Assembly: GCA_017379015.1 (NCBI GenBank)
Contig: JAFNXN010000004.1
Location: 1-64,000 of the forward strand
Direction: 5' to 3'
Source: Alistipes sp.
GTDB lineage: Bacteria; Bacteroidota; Bacteroidia; Bacteroidales; Rikenellaceae
Length of the DNA: 64,000 nt
This document shows, piece by piece, positions 25,538-34,325 of the stretch. Within the stretch, counting starts at the first letter, position 1. Each line of letters begins with the position of its first letter. Position numbers and translations under genes: made by a program. The notes below the pieces were generated by a model. The model was not told the origin of the DNA. It worked only from the letters and a program-made list of their open reading frames with translations, and did no database searches.

Positions 25538-26692
25538 ATGAGAGATATAATTTTACTAATATTCGCCCTCTGTGCAACCATCGTTGCAAGGGCAGATGGT
25601 CACGGCTTTAACCTTATTGTCGTGGGTGATCCACAGCCACAAACCGAAGAGCAACTATCACGCCTAGAACAGGATATAATACCAAAGATTGGACAAATTG
25701 TCGAACACTACAAAACGACAGGCTACCCCACCGCCATACTTCTTACGGGCGATGTGGTGTGGGATACTATGGCGTTTCTGCCTCGCGTGAAGAGTGCCTT
25801 TGAAGAGCTTGGGGTTGAGGTATATGCCGTGATCGGCAACCACGACCACAACCGCGCAATAGAGCACAACGAGTCTCTTGCCGAAAGAGAGTTTAAAGAG
25901 ACCTTCGGCACAAAGCAGCAAAGCTTTACCATGGGCGACACACGCTTTATACTCGCCGACAACATCCTCTTCGACACCTACTCCGAATACAGCATCGGCA
26001 TCAGCGACACGGAGCTAGAGTGGATAACATCAGAGATCGAACAATGTCCAGATAATCAGCGCATAGCAATATGTATGCACGCACCAGCCAGCGACCTTCG
26101 CACGGGTAAACCCCTCAGCTATGCCAAGCCTCTTATTCGCTCTTCGCGCCGCCATAAGCTACACTTTATCACTGGCCACTGTCACCGCCACAACACCGTA
26201 GAGATCAACCGTCATACTATCGAGCACAGCGTTGCACAGGTAAATGGCAACCTATGGTTTGCACCCCTTTGCGCCGACGGCACTCCGCAAGGGGTACTCT
26301 GCATTGAGGAGCGTGACGGCGAGTGGAGATGGCACCACCAAACACTCGACACTAAGAGATATATGCCCCTTGTGGTTTACAAGGAGGGTGAGGTTGATGG
26401 CCACGAAGAGGAGATCGTTGTTAAGGTTATCGGGTGGGATAAAAGATGGCGTATAGAGTGGGTCGAGAATAACGAAAATAGAGGCACTATGAAGCAGATC
26501 AAAATAGTAGACCCAAGCTACCTAAGATATGTCAACGAAGAGGCTGATTATAATGATGTTATCATGCAACGACTACGCCGATCAGCACGCCCCGCAAAGC
26601 ACTATTTCAGATGTCGTCGCACCACGGAAAATAGCCAAATTTCGATCATTGCTACTGACCGTTTTGGACGTGAATATAGAGTAGATTTATAG
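25538..26692 (+). CDS. secreted calcineurin-like metallophosphoesterase
   Basis: I start at ATG 25538 (MRDIILLIFALCATIVARAD, a clean signal peptide), because the longer frame from 25454 would contain its own promoter. The 384-residue protein has the two-metal phosphoesterase motifs: VVGDPQPQ (a variant of DxH), LLTGDVVWD, VIGNHDHN, ICMHAPASD and FITGHCHRHN. A C-terminal beta domain of about 110 residues follows (VVYKEGEVDGHEEEIVVKV to YFRCRRTTENSQISIIATD), like the MetallophosC module of Bacteroidota phosphoesterases. It probably acts in the periplasm on a phosphomonoester or diester; the substrate is unknown. It is transcribed divergently from dnaX. Confidence 0.88.
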   Translation: MRDIILLIFALCATIVARADGHGFNLIVVGDPQPQTEEQLSRLEQDIIPKIGQIVEHYKTTGYPTAILLTGDVVWDTMAFLPRVKSAFEELGVEVYAVIGNHDHNRAIEHNESLAEREFKETFGTKQQSFTMGDTRFILADNILFDTYSEYSIGISDTELEWITSEIEQCPDNQRIAICMHAPASDLRTGKPLSYAKPLIRSSRRHKLHFITGHCHRHNTVEINRHTIEHSVAQVNGNLWFAPLCADGTPQGVLCIEERDGEWRWHHQTLDTKRYMPLVVYKEGEVDGHEEEIVVKVIGWDKRWRIEWVENNENRGTMKQIKIVDPSYLRYVNEEADYNDVIMQRLRRSARPAKHYFRCRRTTENSQISIIATDRFGREYRVDL

Positions 26693-26716
26693 CTAAGTCA
26701 ACCACCCTAAAAAGAG

Positions 26717-26756
26717 TTTAGAGAGGTTAAGATGCTATGTTCTTAACCTCTCTAAA
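26717..26756. terminator. bidirectional hairpin, 16-bp perfect stem
   Basis: TTTAGAGAGGTTAAGA (26717-26732) pairs fully with TCTTAACCTCTCTAAA (26741-26756) around an eight-base loop, between two convergent genes. Its words resemble the TTAGGGARN repeat family. Confidence 0.7.
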
Positions 26757-26783
26757 TTCTTTCTAAACCTTACGCCATTAATA

Positions 26784-28109
26784 TTAATCGAAGTAGGTAC
26801 TACCGCTACCGCAATGGCGTCCATCAATATAGACATCTGCCTTATAGGTACCCTTCTCGAAGCTCTCGCCATCGTAGAAGATGCTCACCGGAACAGACTC
26901 ATTCTCGTAGCCCACCTTACGCATCACAGATGCCGAGCGACTCTCGCCCTCAAACATGAAGGATAGTGATCCCTCAACGGCAGGAAGTAGATAGCCATTA
27001 GGATCGGTAATACATACATATATACTCTTCTCGCCTGGCTCGGCAAGCTCATTTGCCGTAAGATCGAAGTCGACACGCAGACGTGTTGCCACACGCATAC
27101 GCTTAACAACCTTGCTATTGGCATTCAGTGCCACCATACGCACACCACCAGCACGGATTACAGAGCCGATGCGCACCTTGGTATTTAGCTCCTCAGCCAT
27201 CTCCTCAGCCCTCTCGACACGCTCCTGAAAATCTGAACGCTCCTGCTCATAGGCAACATTCTTTGCCTGAAGGTCGGTGTTGATGACATTGAGCGAGTCG
27301 ATCTGTCGCAGATAACCCTTCATCACACCCTTCAACATATCGACCTCACGACGATACTTCGCCAACTGATTGTAGTTATAGGTCTTCTCCTTCTGCAACT
27401 GTTCGAGCATCACAACAGCCTCCTGATACTTCTGCATCATGGTGTCGTTCTTGCTCTTATAACGCTCCAGCTCAGCAACCAACGTCTCGGCATCGCGCTG
27501 CAACATATTATTCTGCTCCTCAAAGAGCTTACGTGCCGACTCAAGCAGGGCGTAATCCTGCTCGATGGTCTTCACCTTACCGTAGTTCTTCACGGCAAAT
27601 ATGGTTAGCGGGATGATGACTATAAGAAGCACTATTGCCAACATCAGAAATCCTGTCGAGGAGCGTTTATATCGCGACACCTCAGCCTCATAGTCATCGC
27701 GCATACGCTCGTCACGCTCGTAGCCTCCATCATATAGCGGCTCATACTGAGGCGCAGGCTCACTCGCTGGCTCGGGCATAGAAGGCTCCTCACTCATAGG
27801 CTCCTTACTCTCCTGCGACACGGGCTCAACAATGCTCGCGCGCTCGGGTGCTGGCATCGGCTCTACAGGGCTCACAAACTCAGCAGTCTGCTCGACGATG
27901 GTATGACTATCGTTGATCGTAGCAGCAGGAGCTTGACGCTCTGCAAGTATCTCGTTAAGTGTTTTTGGTTGCGTCGATGTCACCTCGTTAACAGTAGGCG
28001 TATTGCCACCCTGTATGCCATCCGCAGATATTGGCGCGCCACAGAAGGGGCATACCGCTAGACGGCTTGAAACGGGGTTATTACAGCTATTACATCTAAT
28101 TAGTGCCAT
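26784..28109 (-). CDS. zinc-ribbon membrane protein with long coiled coil
   Basis: A 441-residue protein of unknown function. The N-terminus is a zinc ribbon (CNSCNNPVSSRLAVCPFCGAP, residues 6-26, with CxxC twice). A Pro/Glu/Ser-rich disordered stretch follows (about 30-150), then one membrane segment (about 152-172: GFLMLAIVLLIVIIPLTIFA), a coiled coil of about 120 residues (185-310) and a beta-rich C-terminal domain (about 320-441: VRIGSVIRAGGVRMVALNANSK onward). The zinc ribbon would be cytoplasmic and the coiled coil periplasmic. It could be an envelope scaffold. It has its own -7 box and no operon partner. Confidence 0.75.
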   Translation of the reverse strand: MALIRCNSCNNPVSSRLAVCPFCGAPISADGIQGGNTPTVNEVTSTQPKTLNEILAERQAPAATINDSHTIVEQTAEFVSPVEPMPAPERASIVEPVSQESKEPMSEEPSMPEPASEPAPQYEPLYDGGYERDERMRDDYEAEVSRYKRSSTGFLMLAIVLLIVIIPLTIFAVKNYGKVKTIEQDYALLESARKLFEEQNNMLQRDAETLVAELERYKSKNDTMMQKYQEAVVMLEQLQKEKTYNYNQLAKYRREVDMLKGVMKGYLRQIDSLNVINTDLQAKNVAYEQERSDFQERVERAEEMAEELNTKVRIGSVIRAGGVRMVALNANSKVVKRMRVATRLRVDFDLTANELAEPGEKSIYVCITDPNGYLLPAVEGSLSFMFEGESRSASVMRKVGYENESVPVSIFYDGESFEKGTYKADVYIDGRHCGSGSTYFD

Positions 28110-28130
28110 ATACTAAGGGTTATTTGGTTG

Positions 28131-28138
28131 CAAATATA
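28131..28138 (-). promoter_or_regulatory. -7 box of the zinc-ribbon gene
   Basis: TATATTTG on the minus strand, 22 bases before the ATG at 28109. No clear -33 TTG. Confidence 0.55.
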
Positions 28139-28158
28139 ACGCATTTTCTGCACCTACA

Positions 28159-30282
28159 TTATGAAATATCGGAAAAATCTATGCGCTCGCGCCTATGGTG
28201 TCGCTCACGAAGTTCTCGAAGTAGAGAGTTCTCGGGCTTTGCTAACGTTGGATCATCTGCCAAGATCTCAAGTGCCACATCGCGCGTGAGCTGCATTATC
28301 TGATTGTCTGTCGCGAGATTAGCTATATTGAGTTCAAAGGCATCGCCACTCTGCTGCGTGCCATGAATATCTCCCGCACCGCGCAACTTTAGGTCGAGCT
28401 CCGAGAGGCGGAAGCCATCGTTGGTAGCACACATCGCCTCAAGACGTGCGCGCCCCTCCTTCGAGAGTTTATCACCCGACATGAGGATGCAGTATGACTG
28501 CTCGCCACCACGACCCACACGACCACGTAGCTGGTGGAGCTGCGAGAGTCCAAACCTCTCTGCCGACTCGATAACCATCACCGTGGCATTGGGCACATCA
28601 ACACCAACCTCGATTACAGAGGTGGCAATCATAATATCTGCCTCACCACTCTTGAACTGCGCCATCGAGGCATCCTTATCCTCAGGCTTCATCTGTCCGT
28701 GACACACCGCGATACGGTAGTTGGGCAGAGGGAAGTCGCGCGAGATTGACTCAAACCCATCGTAGAGGTCCTTGTAGTCCATCTTCTCGGACTCCTTGAT
28801 GAGTGGGTAGACGATATATACCTGACGCCCCTTGGCTATCTCGCTACGCAGAAAACCAAACATCTTAAGGCGCGAGGAGTCGTAGTAGTGAAAGGTGCGT
28901 ATGGGCTGACGTCCTGGGGGTAGCTCATCGATCACCGAGACCTCAAGGTCGCCATACAGCGTCATCGCAAGGGTGCGAGGAATAGGCGTGGCGGTCATCA
29001 CAAGGATGTGCGGGGGTTGCTGGTTTTTGGTCCATAGCTTTGCACGCTGCTCCACACCAAAGCGGTGCTGCTCGTCGATAACCACATAGCCGAGGTTTGC
29101 AAACTGCACCTTATCCTCGATAAGGGCGTGAGTACCGATAAGGATGTCGATCTCGCCCGATGCTACACCACTGAGCGACGCGCGACGCTCCTTGCTCTTT
29201 GACGAGCCTGTGAGGATAGCCACTCGCACGTTAAGCCCCTCAGCAAAGCGTTGCATCGAGGCATAGTGCTGGCGAGCAAGGATCTCGGTAGGTGCCATTA
29301 TACATGCCTGAAAGCCATTATCCACAGCTAGGAGCATCGTCATAAATGCCACCATCGTCTTGCCGCTACCAACATCGCCCTGTAGCAATCTATTCATCTG
29401 ACGCCCCGAGATCATATCGGCGCGAATCTCCTTGATAACACGCTGCTGTGCTCCCGTAAGCGCAAAGGGTATCTTATTATGGTAGAATGCATTAAAGTTG
29501 TCACCAACGCGCGGGAAGATAAAACCGTCGTTGCGCACATGACGCTCCGTGCGTCGTGCCTGGATGGTGAGCTGAACACCAAGCAGCTCGTCAAACTTGA
29601 GGCGGTATTGCGCCTGACGAAGAAGCTCCGAAGATTGCGGAAAGTGGATATTGTAGATCGCCTCGCGCAGCGTTATGAGTCCATGCTTTCGACGCAGAGC
29701 CTCCGAGAGAGGATCCGCGAATGCCGACGCATCGGTAGAAGCTATCTGCCAGGCATTGTGGATAATAGTCTGCATCGCCTTGACAGGTATCGCCTGCGAC
29801 AGACGCTCTGTCGAGGGGTAGATACCTTGAAAACCACTCTCCTGCTTACGCGATAAGCACTGCTCAACGGTCTCAATCTCAGGGTGCACCAAGCTGATGC
29901 GACCACGGAAAAACGAGGGACGACCAAAGACTATATACTCGCGCCCCATCTCCACACGCTTCTCGATCCACTTGATGCCTTGAAACCAGATAAGCTCGGC
30001 AGAGCCAGTAGCGTCAACAGCCTCAACTACAAACCTGCGGCGCGACCCCTCCCCCACGAATGACTTGCCAACCACTCGACAACGCAACTGGACATAGGTG
30101 TTGTCCATAGATTCGTCGAGCTCGCCGAGCTTAAGATGACGGGTGCGGTCGATGTAGCGATAGGGATAACGCGTAAGCAGATCGCCGATTGTACGCACGC
30201 CGATCTCCTTCTCGAGGACCTTAGCACGTACCTCGCCAACACCACCCACATACTTTATATCTCGCGTCAGCACACCCGACAT
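28159..30282 (-). CDS. recG: ATP-dependent DNA helicase RecG
   Basis: RecG remodels stalled replication forks and branched DNA. The 707-residue protein (usual length) has the N-terminal wedge/OB domain (YVGGVGEVRAKVLEKEIGVR, RYPYRYIDRT, QLRCRVVGKSFVG), superfamily 2 helicase motifs I GDVGSGKT, Ia MAPTEILARQHY, II VIDEQHRFGV, III VMTATPIPRTLA, and motif VI QLRGRVGRGGEQSYC. It follows apt by 18 bases and is probably in the same transcript. Confidence 0.97.
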   Translation of the reverse strand: MSGVLTRDIKYVGGVGEVRAKVLEKEIGVRTIGDLLTRYPYRYIDRTRHLKLGELDESMDNTYVQLRCRVVGKSFVGEGSRRRFVVEAVDATGSAELIWFQGIKWIEKRVEMGREYIVFGRPSFFRGRISLVHPEIETVEQCLSRKQESGFQGIYPSTERLSQAIPVKAMQTIIHNAWQIASTDASAFADPLSEALRRKHGLITLREAIYNIHFPQSSELLRQAQYRLKFDELLGVQLTIQARRTERHVRNDGFIFPRVGDNFNAFYHNKIPFALTGAQQRVIKEIRADMISGRQMNRLLQGDVGSGKTMVAFMTMLLAVDNGFQACIMAPTEILARQHYASMQRFAEGLNVRVAILTGSSKSKERRASLSGVASGEIDILIGTHALIEDKVQFANLGYVVIDEQHRFGVEQRAKLWTKNQQPPHILVMTATPIPRTLAMTLYGDLEVSVIDELPPGRQPIRTFHYYDSSRLKMFGFLRSEIAKGRQVYIVYPLIKESEKMDYKDLYDGFESISRDFPLPNYRIAVCHGQMKPEDKDASMAQFKSGEADIMIATSVIEVGVDVPNATVMVIESAERFGLSQLHQLRGRVGRGGEQSYCILMSGDKLSKEGRARLEAMCATNDGFRLSELDLKLRGAGDIHGTQQSGDAFELNIANLATDNQIMQLTRDVALEILADDPTLAKPENSLLRELRERHHRRERIDFSDIS

Positions 30283-30300
30283 CGCCTCACACTATATGGT

Positions 30301-30861
30301 TTAGATTGTGGTAATAGAGCGCACGGGGGCAATCTTACGAAGTCGCTCAGCACCACCAAGCTCCTCAATCTCTACGATAAAGACGAACTCACGCACCTTG
30401 ACACCATACTCCTTGCCATCAACCACGATGCGCATACTTTCGAGCGACTGAGCTAGACCCTCAGCAGTACCTCCCGTAGCGAGCACATCATCGAGGATGG
30501 TCACCTCAAACATATCACCATTGGGCTTGCCAGCAGCGATATCGCTAAGACGATAGTAGAGCTTATCGAAACCATACTCCTTCTCGATAAGCACCTCGCG
30601 AAGATCGCCCTCAGCAAATGGAAGCTTACCACTCTTGCGCACAGGGATAATATTCTCTACATGGTCACACTCAGCAAGGAGTGGTGCAGCAAACAAGAAA
30701 CCACGAGCCTCGGGAGCTACAATATTTGGTGTCGTACAAGCCTCGCCAACACGCGCCATGAGCTCCTTGAACACAGCCTTATTCTGCATAAATGGGATGA
30801 TGTCAACAAAGATAATTCCCTCCTTGGGGAAATCCTTGTAGTATTTGAGTACCTCTTTCAT
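30301..30861 (-). CDS. apt: adenine phosphoribosyltransferase
   Basis: Apt salvages adenine to AMP using PRPP. I use ATG 30861 (MKEVLKYYKDFPKEGIIFVD), the usual start, since the longer frame from 30957 would include the promoter. The 186-residue protein has the hydrophobic hood region, EARGFLFAAPLLAE, the LPFAEGDLREVLIEKEYG loop, and the PRPP-binding signature VTILDDVLATGGTAEG. It is the promoter-proximal gene of apt-recG and is transcribed divergently from the SDR gene. Confidence 0.95.
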   Translation of the reverse strand: MKEVLKYYKDFPKEGIIFVDIIPFMQNKAVFKELMARVGEACTTPNIVAPEARGFLFAAPLLAECDHVENIIPVRKSGKLPFAEGDLREVLIEKEYGFDKLYYRLSDIAAGKPNGDMFEVTILDDVLATGGTAEGLAQSLESMRIVVDGKEYGVKVREFVFIVEIEELGGAERLRKIAPVRSITTI

Positions 30862-30884
30862 TACAATATAGATATTAAAACGTA

Positions 30885-30892
30885 CAAAGTTA
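30885..30892 (-). promoter_or_regulatory. -7 box of apt-recG
   Basis: TAACTTTG on the minus strand fits TAnnTTTG and lies 23 bases before the apt start. No TTG at the usual distance. Confidence 0.55.
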
Positions 30893-30935
30893 ATAATTTT
30901 TTGCGGGATGGTGGTGCTATCAACGATAAATTTTA

Positions 30936-30943
30936 TAAATTTG
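30936..30943 (+). promoter_or_regulatory. -7 box of the SDR gene
   Basis: TAAATTTG fits TAnnTTTG and lies 37 bases before the ATG at 30981. The -33 element is not clear. Confidence 0.5.
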
Positions 30944-30980
30944 TAACCTATAAACAATTTATACTTAAAACTATCTTCGC

Positions 30981-31727
30981 ATGAAAAAGAGAATACTTAT
31001 AACTGGAGCTACATCGGGTATTGGTCGCGCTACTGCACTACGTCTTGCAACCCCCGACACAGAGATAATCATCACCGGTCGCCGCAAGGAGCGTCTTGAG
31101 GCACTTCGCCAGCAGATCGAGGCTAAGGGCGCAGAGTGTCTAGTGCTCAACTTCGACGTGCGCTCGGAGGCTGAGTGCATCGAGCACCTGAAGCCACTAG
31201 GTCTTGTCGACATATTGGTCAACAACGCAGGTCTTGCCGCAGGTCTTGAGCATATCGACAAGGGCGACTCGCGCGACTGGGATGCCATGATCGACACCAA
31301 CGTCAAGGGTCTACTCTACGTCACTAAGATCATCAGCGGCGCAATGGTTGAGGCTGGCAAGGGTGGTCACATCATCAACATTGGCTCGATAGCAGGTACT
31401 GAGCCATACGAGAATGGTGCTGTTTACTGCGCATCGAAGCACGCCGTACACGCCATCTCGCAGGCTATGCGCGCCGATCTGCTCTCTGCTGGCATCAAGG
31501 TTGGCGAGGTACGCCCAGGAATGGTCGAGACGGAGTTCTCGGAGGTGCGTTTCCACGGTGATAAGCAGCGTGCTGCAGGAGTCTACAATGGTGTTGAGGC
31601 ACTCCAGGGCGAGGATATTGCCGAGGCTATCGCATGGATGCTATCGCTCCCTGCACACATGAACGTGAACGACATCGTGCTGATGCCTACATGTCAGGCA
31701 GGAGCATACTATACCTACCGTAAGTAA
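30981..31727 (+). CDS. SDR-family NADP-dependent oxidoreductase, YdfG-like
   Basis: A 248-residue short-chain dehydrogenase. The cofactor-binding motif GATSGIG is at 9-15, with Arg-rich ITGRRKERLE after the second strand suggesting NADP(H). NNAG (DILVNNAGLAAG), the catalytic serine in NIGSIAGTEPY and the YCASK (YxxxK) active site are all present. The closest recognised type is the 3-hydroxy acid / serine dehydrogenase YdfG. The start MKKRILITGATSGIG is unambiguous. It leads a rightward run with the sialidase 23 bases downstream. Confidence 0.92.
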   Translation: MKKRILITGATSGIGRATALRLATPDTEIIITGRRKERLEALRQQIEAKGAECLVLNFDVRSEAECIEHLKPLGLVDILVNNAGLAAGLEHIDKGDSRDWDAMIDTNVKGLLYVTKIISGAMVEAGKGGHIINIGSIAGTEPYENGAVYCASKHAVHAISQAMRADLLSAGIKVGEVRPGMVETEFSEVRFHGDKQRAAGVYNGVEALQGEDIAEAIAWMLSLPAHMNVNDIVLMPTCQAGAYYTYRK

Positions 31728-31750
31728 CAGACACTAAAATAGTTAGATTT

Positions 31751-33082
31751 ATGAGAAGAGGTCTTACGCTACTACTCCTAACGCTTGTTGGCATCTCCAC
31801 ATTCGTGTATGGATGCACAAAGCCCGACACCCCTTCAAAGAACGAAGAGGCTCCACAGCCCACCGCCGAGCGATACGACGTTTTCAAGGTTCTGCAACCC
31901 AACGATATACCCTATCGCATCCCCGCACTTGCCGTAACGCGCACAGGACGACTAATTGCGGCTGCCGACTATCGCCATAGCGGCACAGATATTGGCGTAA
32001 CGGACAAGGGGCGTATCGACCTCCACTATGCCACGTCTGACGACAACGGACATAGCTGGAGCGATGTGAAGATCCTCATCGAGGGCAAGGGTGCTGAGGC
32101 TACCGACTTTATGAGCGTTGGCTACGGCGACCCCTGCATCGTGGCAGATAGAGAGTCCGACAGAGTGCTTCTGCTCAGCTGTGCAGGCAACGTCTCGTTC
32201 CAGAATGGTACTCGCCAGCGTCACCAGAACATCGCACGCTTCTACTCCGAGAATGGTGGCGAGACGTGGAGCGAGCCAGAGGATATTGCCGAGTCGATAT
32301 ACTCGCAGTTCGATGCCTCGAAGTATGGTCCTGTACGCTCGATGTTCGTAGCCTCGGGACGCATCATGCAGAGTAGCACAACGAAGGTGGGCAACTACTA
32401 TCGTCTTTACTGCGCTGTGCTCGTGCGCGACAAGAGTGCCAACCACATGAACTACGTCCTCTTCTCGGACGATTTTGGTCTTAGCTGGAGAGTGCTTGGC
32501 GACATCAACCAACCAGCGGTGTACAAGACTGCCGACGAGCCAAAGGTCGAGGAGCTACCCAATGGCACACTGCTAATTAGCTCGCGCTACGAAGGCGGAC
32601 GCTACTACAACATCTTCACATACGACGATGTGGCATCTGGCACAGGCTCGTGGGACGATGCTCAATTCTCGGGGGCTACGAATGGCGGCGTTACGGCACT
32701 TGAGAACTCGACAAATGGCGAGGTGGTCGTTGTGCCCGTTGTTCGTCTTGCTGACAACAAACATATCCACCTGCTACTCCAATCACTCCCACTAGGTCCT
32801 AAGCGCGCAAATGTCGGCATCTACTATAAGGAGTTGGATCAGGAGGAGTATGACTACCTCACCCCATACGAGCTTGCCCCAGAGTGGGATGGCGTAAAGC
32901 AGATCTCTACACTCAACTCCGCATACTCGACAATGATGTGGCAGAGGGATAACAACCTCGGCGTACTATTCGAGGAGGAGACATACTGCACAAGCGAGTA
33001 TGCCTATGGTGGCTACACCATCGCCTACGAGAGCTTCTCGCTCGAGGAGATAACCGATGGCAAGTATGCCCCACGCAAGTAA
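31751..33082 (+). CDS. nanH: exo-alpha-sialidase lipoprotein (GH33)
   Basis: A 443-residue predicted surface lipoprotein (FVYGC, Cys22) that would remove terminal sialic acid from host glycans. GH33 features: the YRIP motif (55-58) with the first arginine of the substrate triad, Asp80 in RHSGTD as likely acid/base, and three Asp boxes (SDDNGHSW at 96-103, SENGGETW, SDDFGLSW). The late ISTLNSAYSTMMWQ region carries the catalytic tyrosine candidate. No carbohydrate-binding module is present. The usual nanA/nanE sialate catabolism genes are not in the window. A porin and transporters follow downstream. Confidence 0.9.
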   Translation: MRRGLTLLLLTLVGISTFVYGCTKPDTPSKNEEAPQPTAERYDVFKVLQPNDIPYRIPALAVTRTGRLIAAADYRHSGTDIGVTDKGRIDLHYATSDDNGHSWSDVKILIEGKGAEATDFMSVGYGDPCIVADRESDRVLLLSCAGNVSFQNGTRQRHQNIARFYSENGGETWSEPEDIAESIYSQFDASKYGPVRSMFVASGRIMQSSTTKVGNYYRLYCAVLVRDKSANHMNYVLFSDDFGLSWRVLGDINQPAVYKTADEPKVEELPNGTLLISSRYEGGRYYNIFTYDDVASGTGSWDDAQFSGATNGGVTALENSTNGEVVVVPVVRLADNKHIHLLLQSLPLGPKRANVGIYYKELDQEEYDYLTPYELAPEWDGVKQISTLNSAYSTMMWQRDNNLGVLFEEETYCTSEYAYGGYTIAYESFSLEEITDGKYAPRK

Positions 33083-33128
33083 GAGGCGGTTTTATAGGGT
33101 TATAATGCTAGAAATTCGATTTTTATAT

Positions 33129-33136
33129 TACCTTTG
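33129..33136 (+). promoter_or_regulatory. -7 box of the porin gene
   Basis: TACCTTTG fits TAnnTTTG, 67 bases before the porin ATG at 33204. It is followed by a small TTTGCG/CGCAAA palindrome. Confidence 0.5.
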
Positions 33137-33203
33137 CGCCGCGCAAAAGAGATTAAATAGGAATTATTAACCAATTTACAGGGTATAACACCCACACTCA
33201 CGT

Positions 33204-34304
33204 ATGACAAAAACTACTCGCTCACTCGGTGCAATCATTAGAGGCTCGATGCTACTATGCGCTGCACTATTCACCTTCAGCCTTGCTCAGGCACAGCAGG
33301 ATGGCTACGAAGAGGACAACGAGATCTTCCGCCTTGGTGTTGAGGCTCGCTTCGACTATATCCGCGAGGCAGTCGATGGCACAAAGCTTGGCGGCAACTC
33401 TGGCTTCAAGGTGCGCTACTTCAACCTCCGCATGGATGGTCAGATCACACCAAAGTTCACCTACTCGTGGCGTCAGCGTTTCAACCGCGCCAACTCACTC
33501 TCAGACTTTGCACAGAACACCGACTGGCTACACCTCACCTACCGCCCAACAAAGAACTGGGCAATCTCGGCAGGTAAGCAGGTGGTGATGATCGGTGGCT
33601 GGGAGTACGACCGCGCACCTATCGAGCTATACTTCTGCTCAGAGTTCTGGAACAACGTATCGTGCTATGCGCTCGGCACAAGCGTGGCATACACCACCAA
33701 CGAGGGTAACGACACCCTTACATTCCAGTTCTGCCAGAGCCCTTACGACACCTCGTCGCTTGATCTATTTGCCTACAACCTCTACTGGATGGGACAGCAC
33801 GGCTTCTACACAGCACTACACTCGATAAACTTCTCAGAGTATGCTCCTGGCAAGTTCGACGCATACGTGGTGCTTGGTAACCAGTTCCAGTTTGGCGATG
33901 CAAAGCTCCAGCTCGACTTGATGAACCGCGGTATCACCGCACGTGAGCTTCTGTTCGAGAACTTCTCGATCATGGGTGAGTTCTCATACCTTATCGCCGA
34001 CCGCGTAAACATCTTCGCTAAGGCAACCTACGACAAGATTGGCAACAGCTATGTCACAGGACTATTCCTCTTCCCTGGCACAGAGGTTACTCGTCTAGGT
34101 GGTGGCGTTGAGTACTACCCTCTTGGTCACAAGGGCAATCGCGACGTACGCCTTCATGCGGCATACGCCCACACACTCGGCAACAACACAAACCCTGCAG
34201 GCACAGCCATAGACAAGCAGTCGTTCTTGACCGTAGGTCTTACATGGAAGATCGACATATTGTCGGCAGCAGAGAAGTTTATTGGCAAGGTTTCAAAGAA
34301 GTAA
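33204..34304 (+). CDS. porin, phosphate-selective porin O/P-like
   Basis: A 366-residue outer-membrane barrel. The signal peptide ends LAQAQQDG. The mature part shows alternating amphipathic strands typical of OprO/OprP-like porins of Bacteroidota: FRLGVEARFDYIRE, FKVRYFNLRMDGQITPKFTY, SWRQRFNR, WAISAGKQVVMIGGWEYDRA, and a late VTRLGGGVEYYPL. The specificity cannot be read from sequence. It is followed after 21 bases by the nucleoside-gate membrane protein, so the two may form an outer/inner membrane uptake pair. Confidence 0.85.
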   Translation: MTKTTRSLGAIIRGSMLLCAALFTFSLAQAQQDGYEEDNEIFRLGVEARFDYIREAVDGTKLGGNSGFKVRYFNLRMDGQITPKFTYSWRQRFNRANSLSDFAQNTDWLHLTYRPTKNWAISAGKQVVMIGGWEYDRAPIELYFCSEFWNNVSCYALGTSVAYTTNEGNDTLTFQFCQSPYDTSSLDLFAYNLYWMGQHGFYTALHSINFSEYAPGKFDAYVVLGNQFQFGDAKLQLDLMNRGITARELLFENFSIMGEFSYLIADRVNIFAKATYDKIGNSYVTGLFLFPGTEVTRLGGGVEYYPLGHKGNRDVRLHAAYAHTLGNNTNPAGTAIDKQSFLTVGLTWKIDILSAAEKFIGKVSKK

Positions 34305-34325
34305 CAATCTAAAACTTAGTAATAT

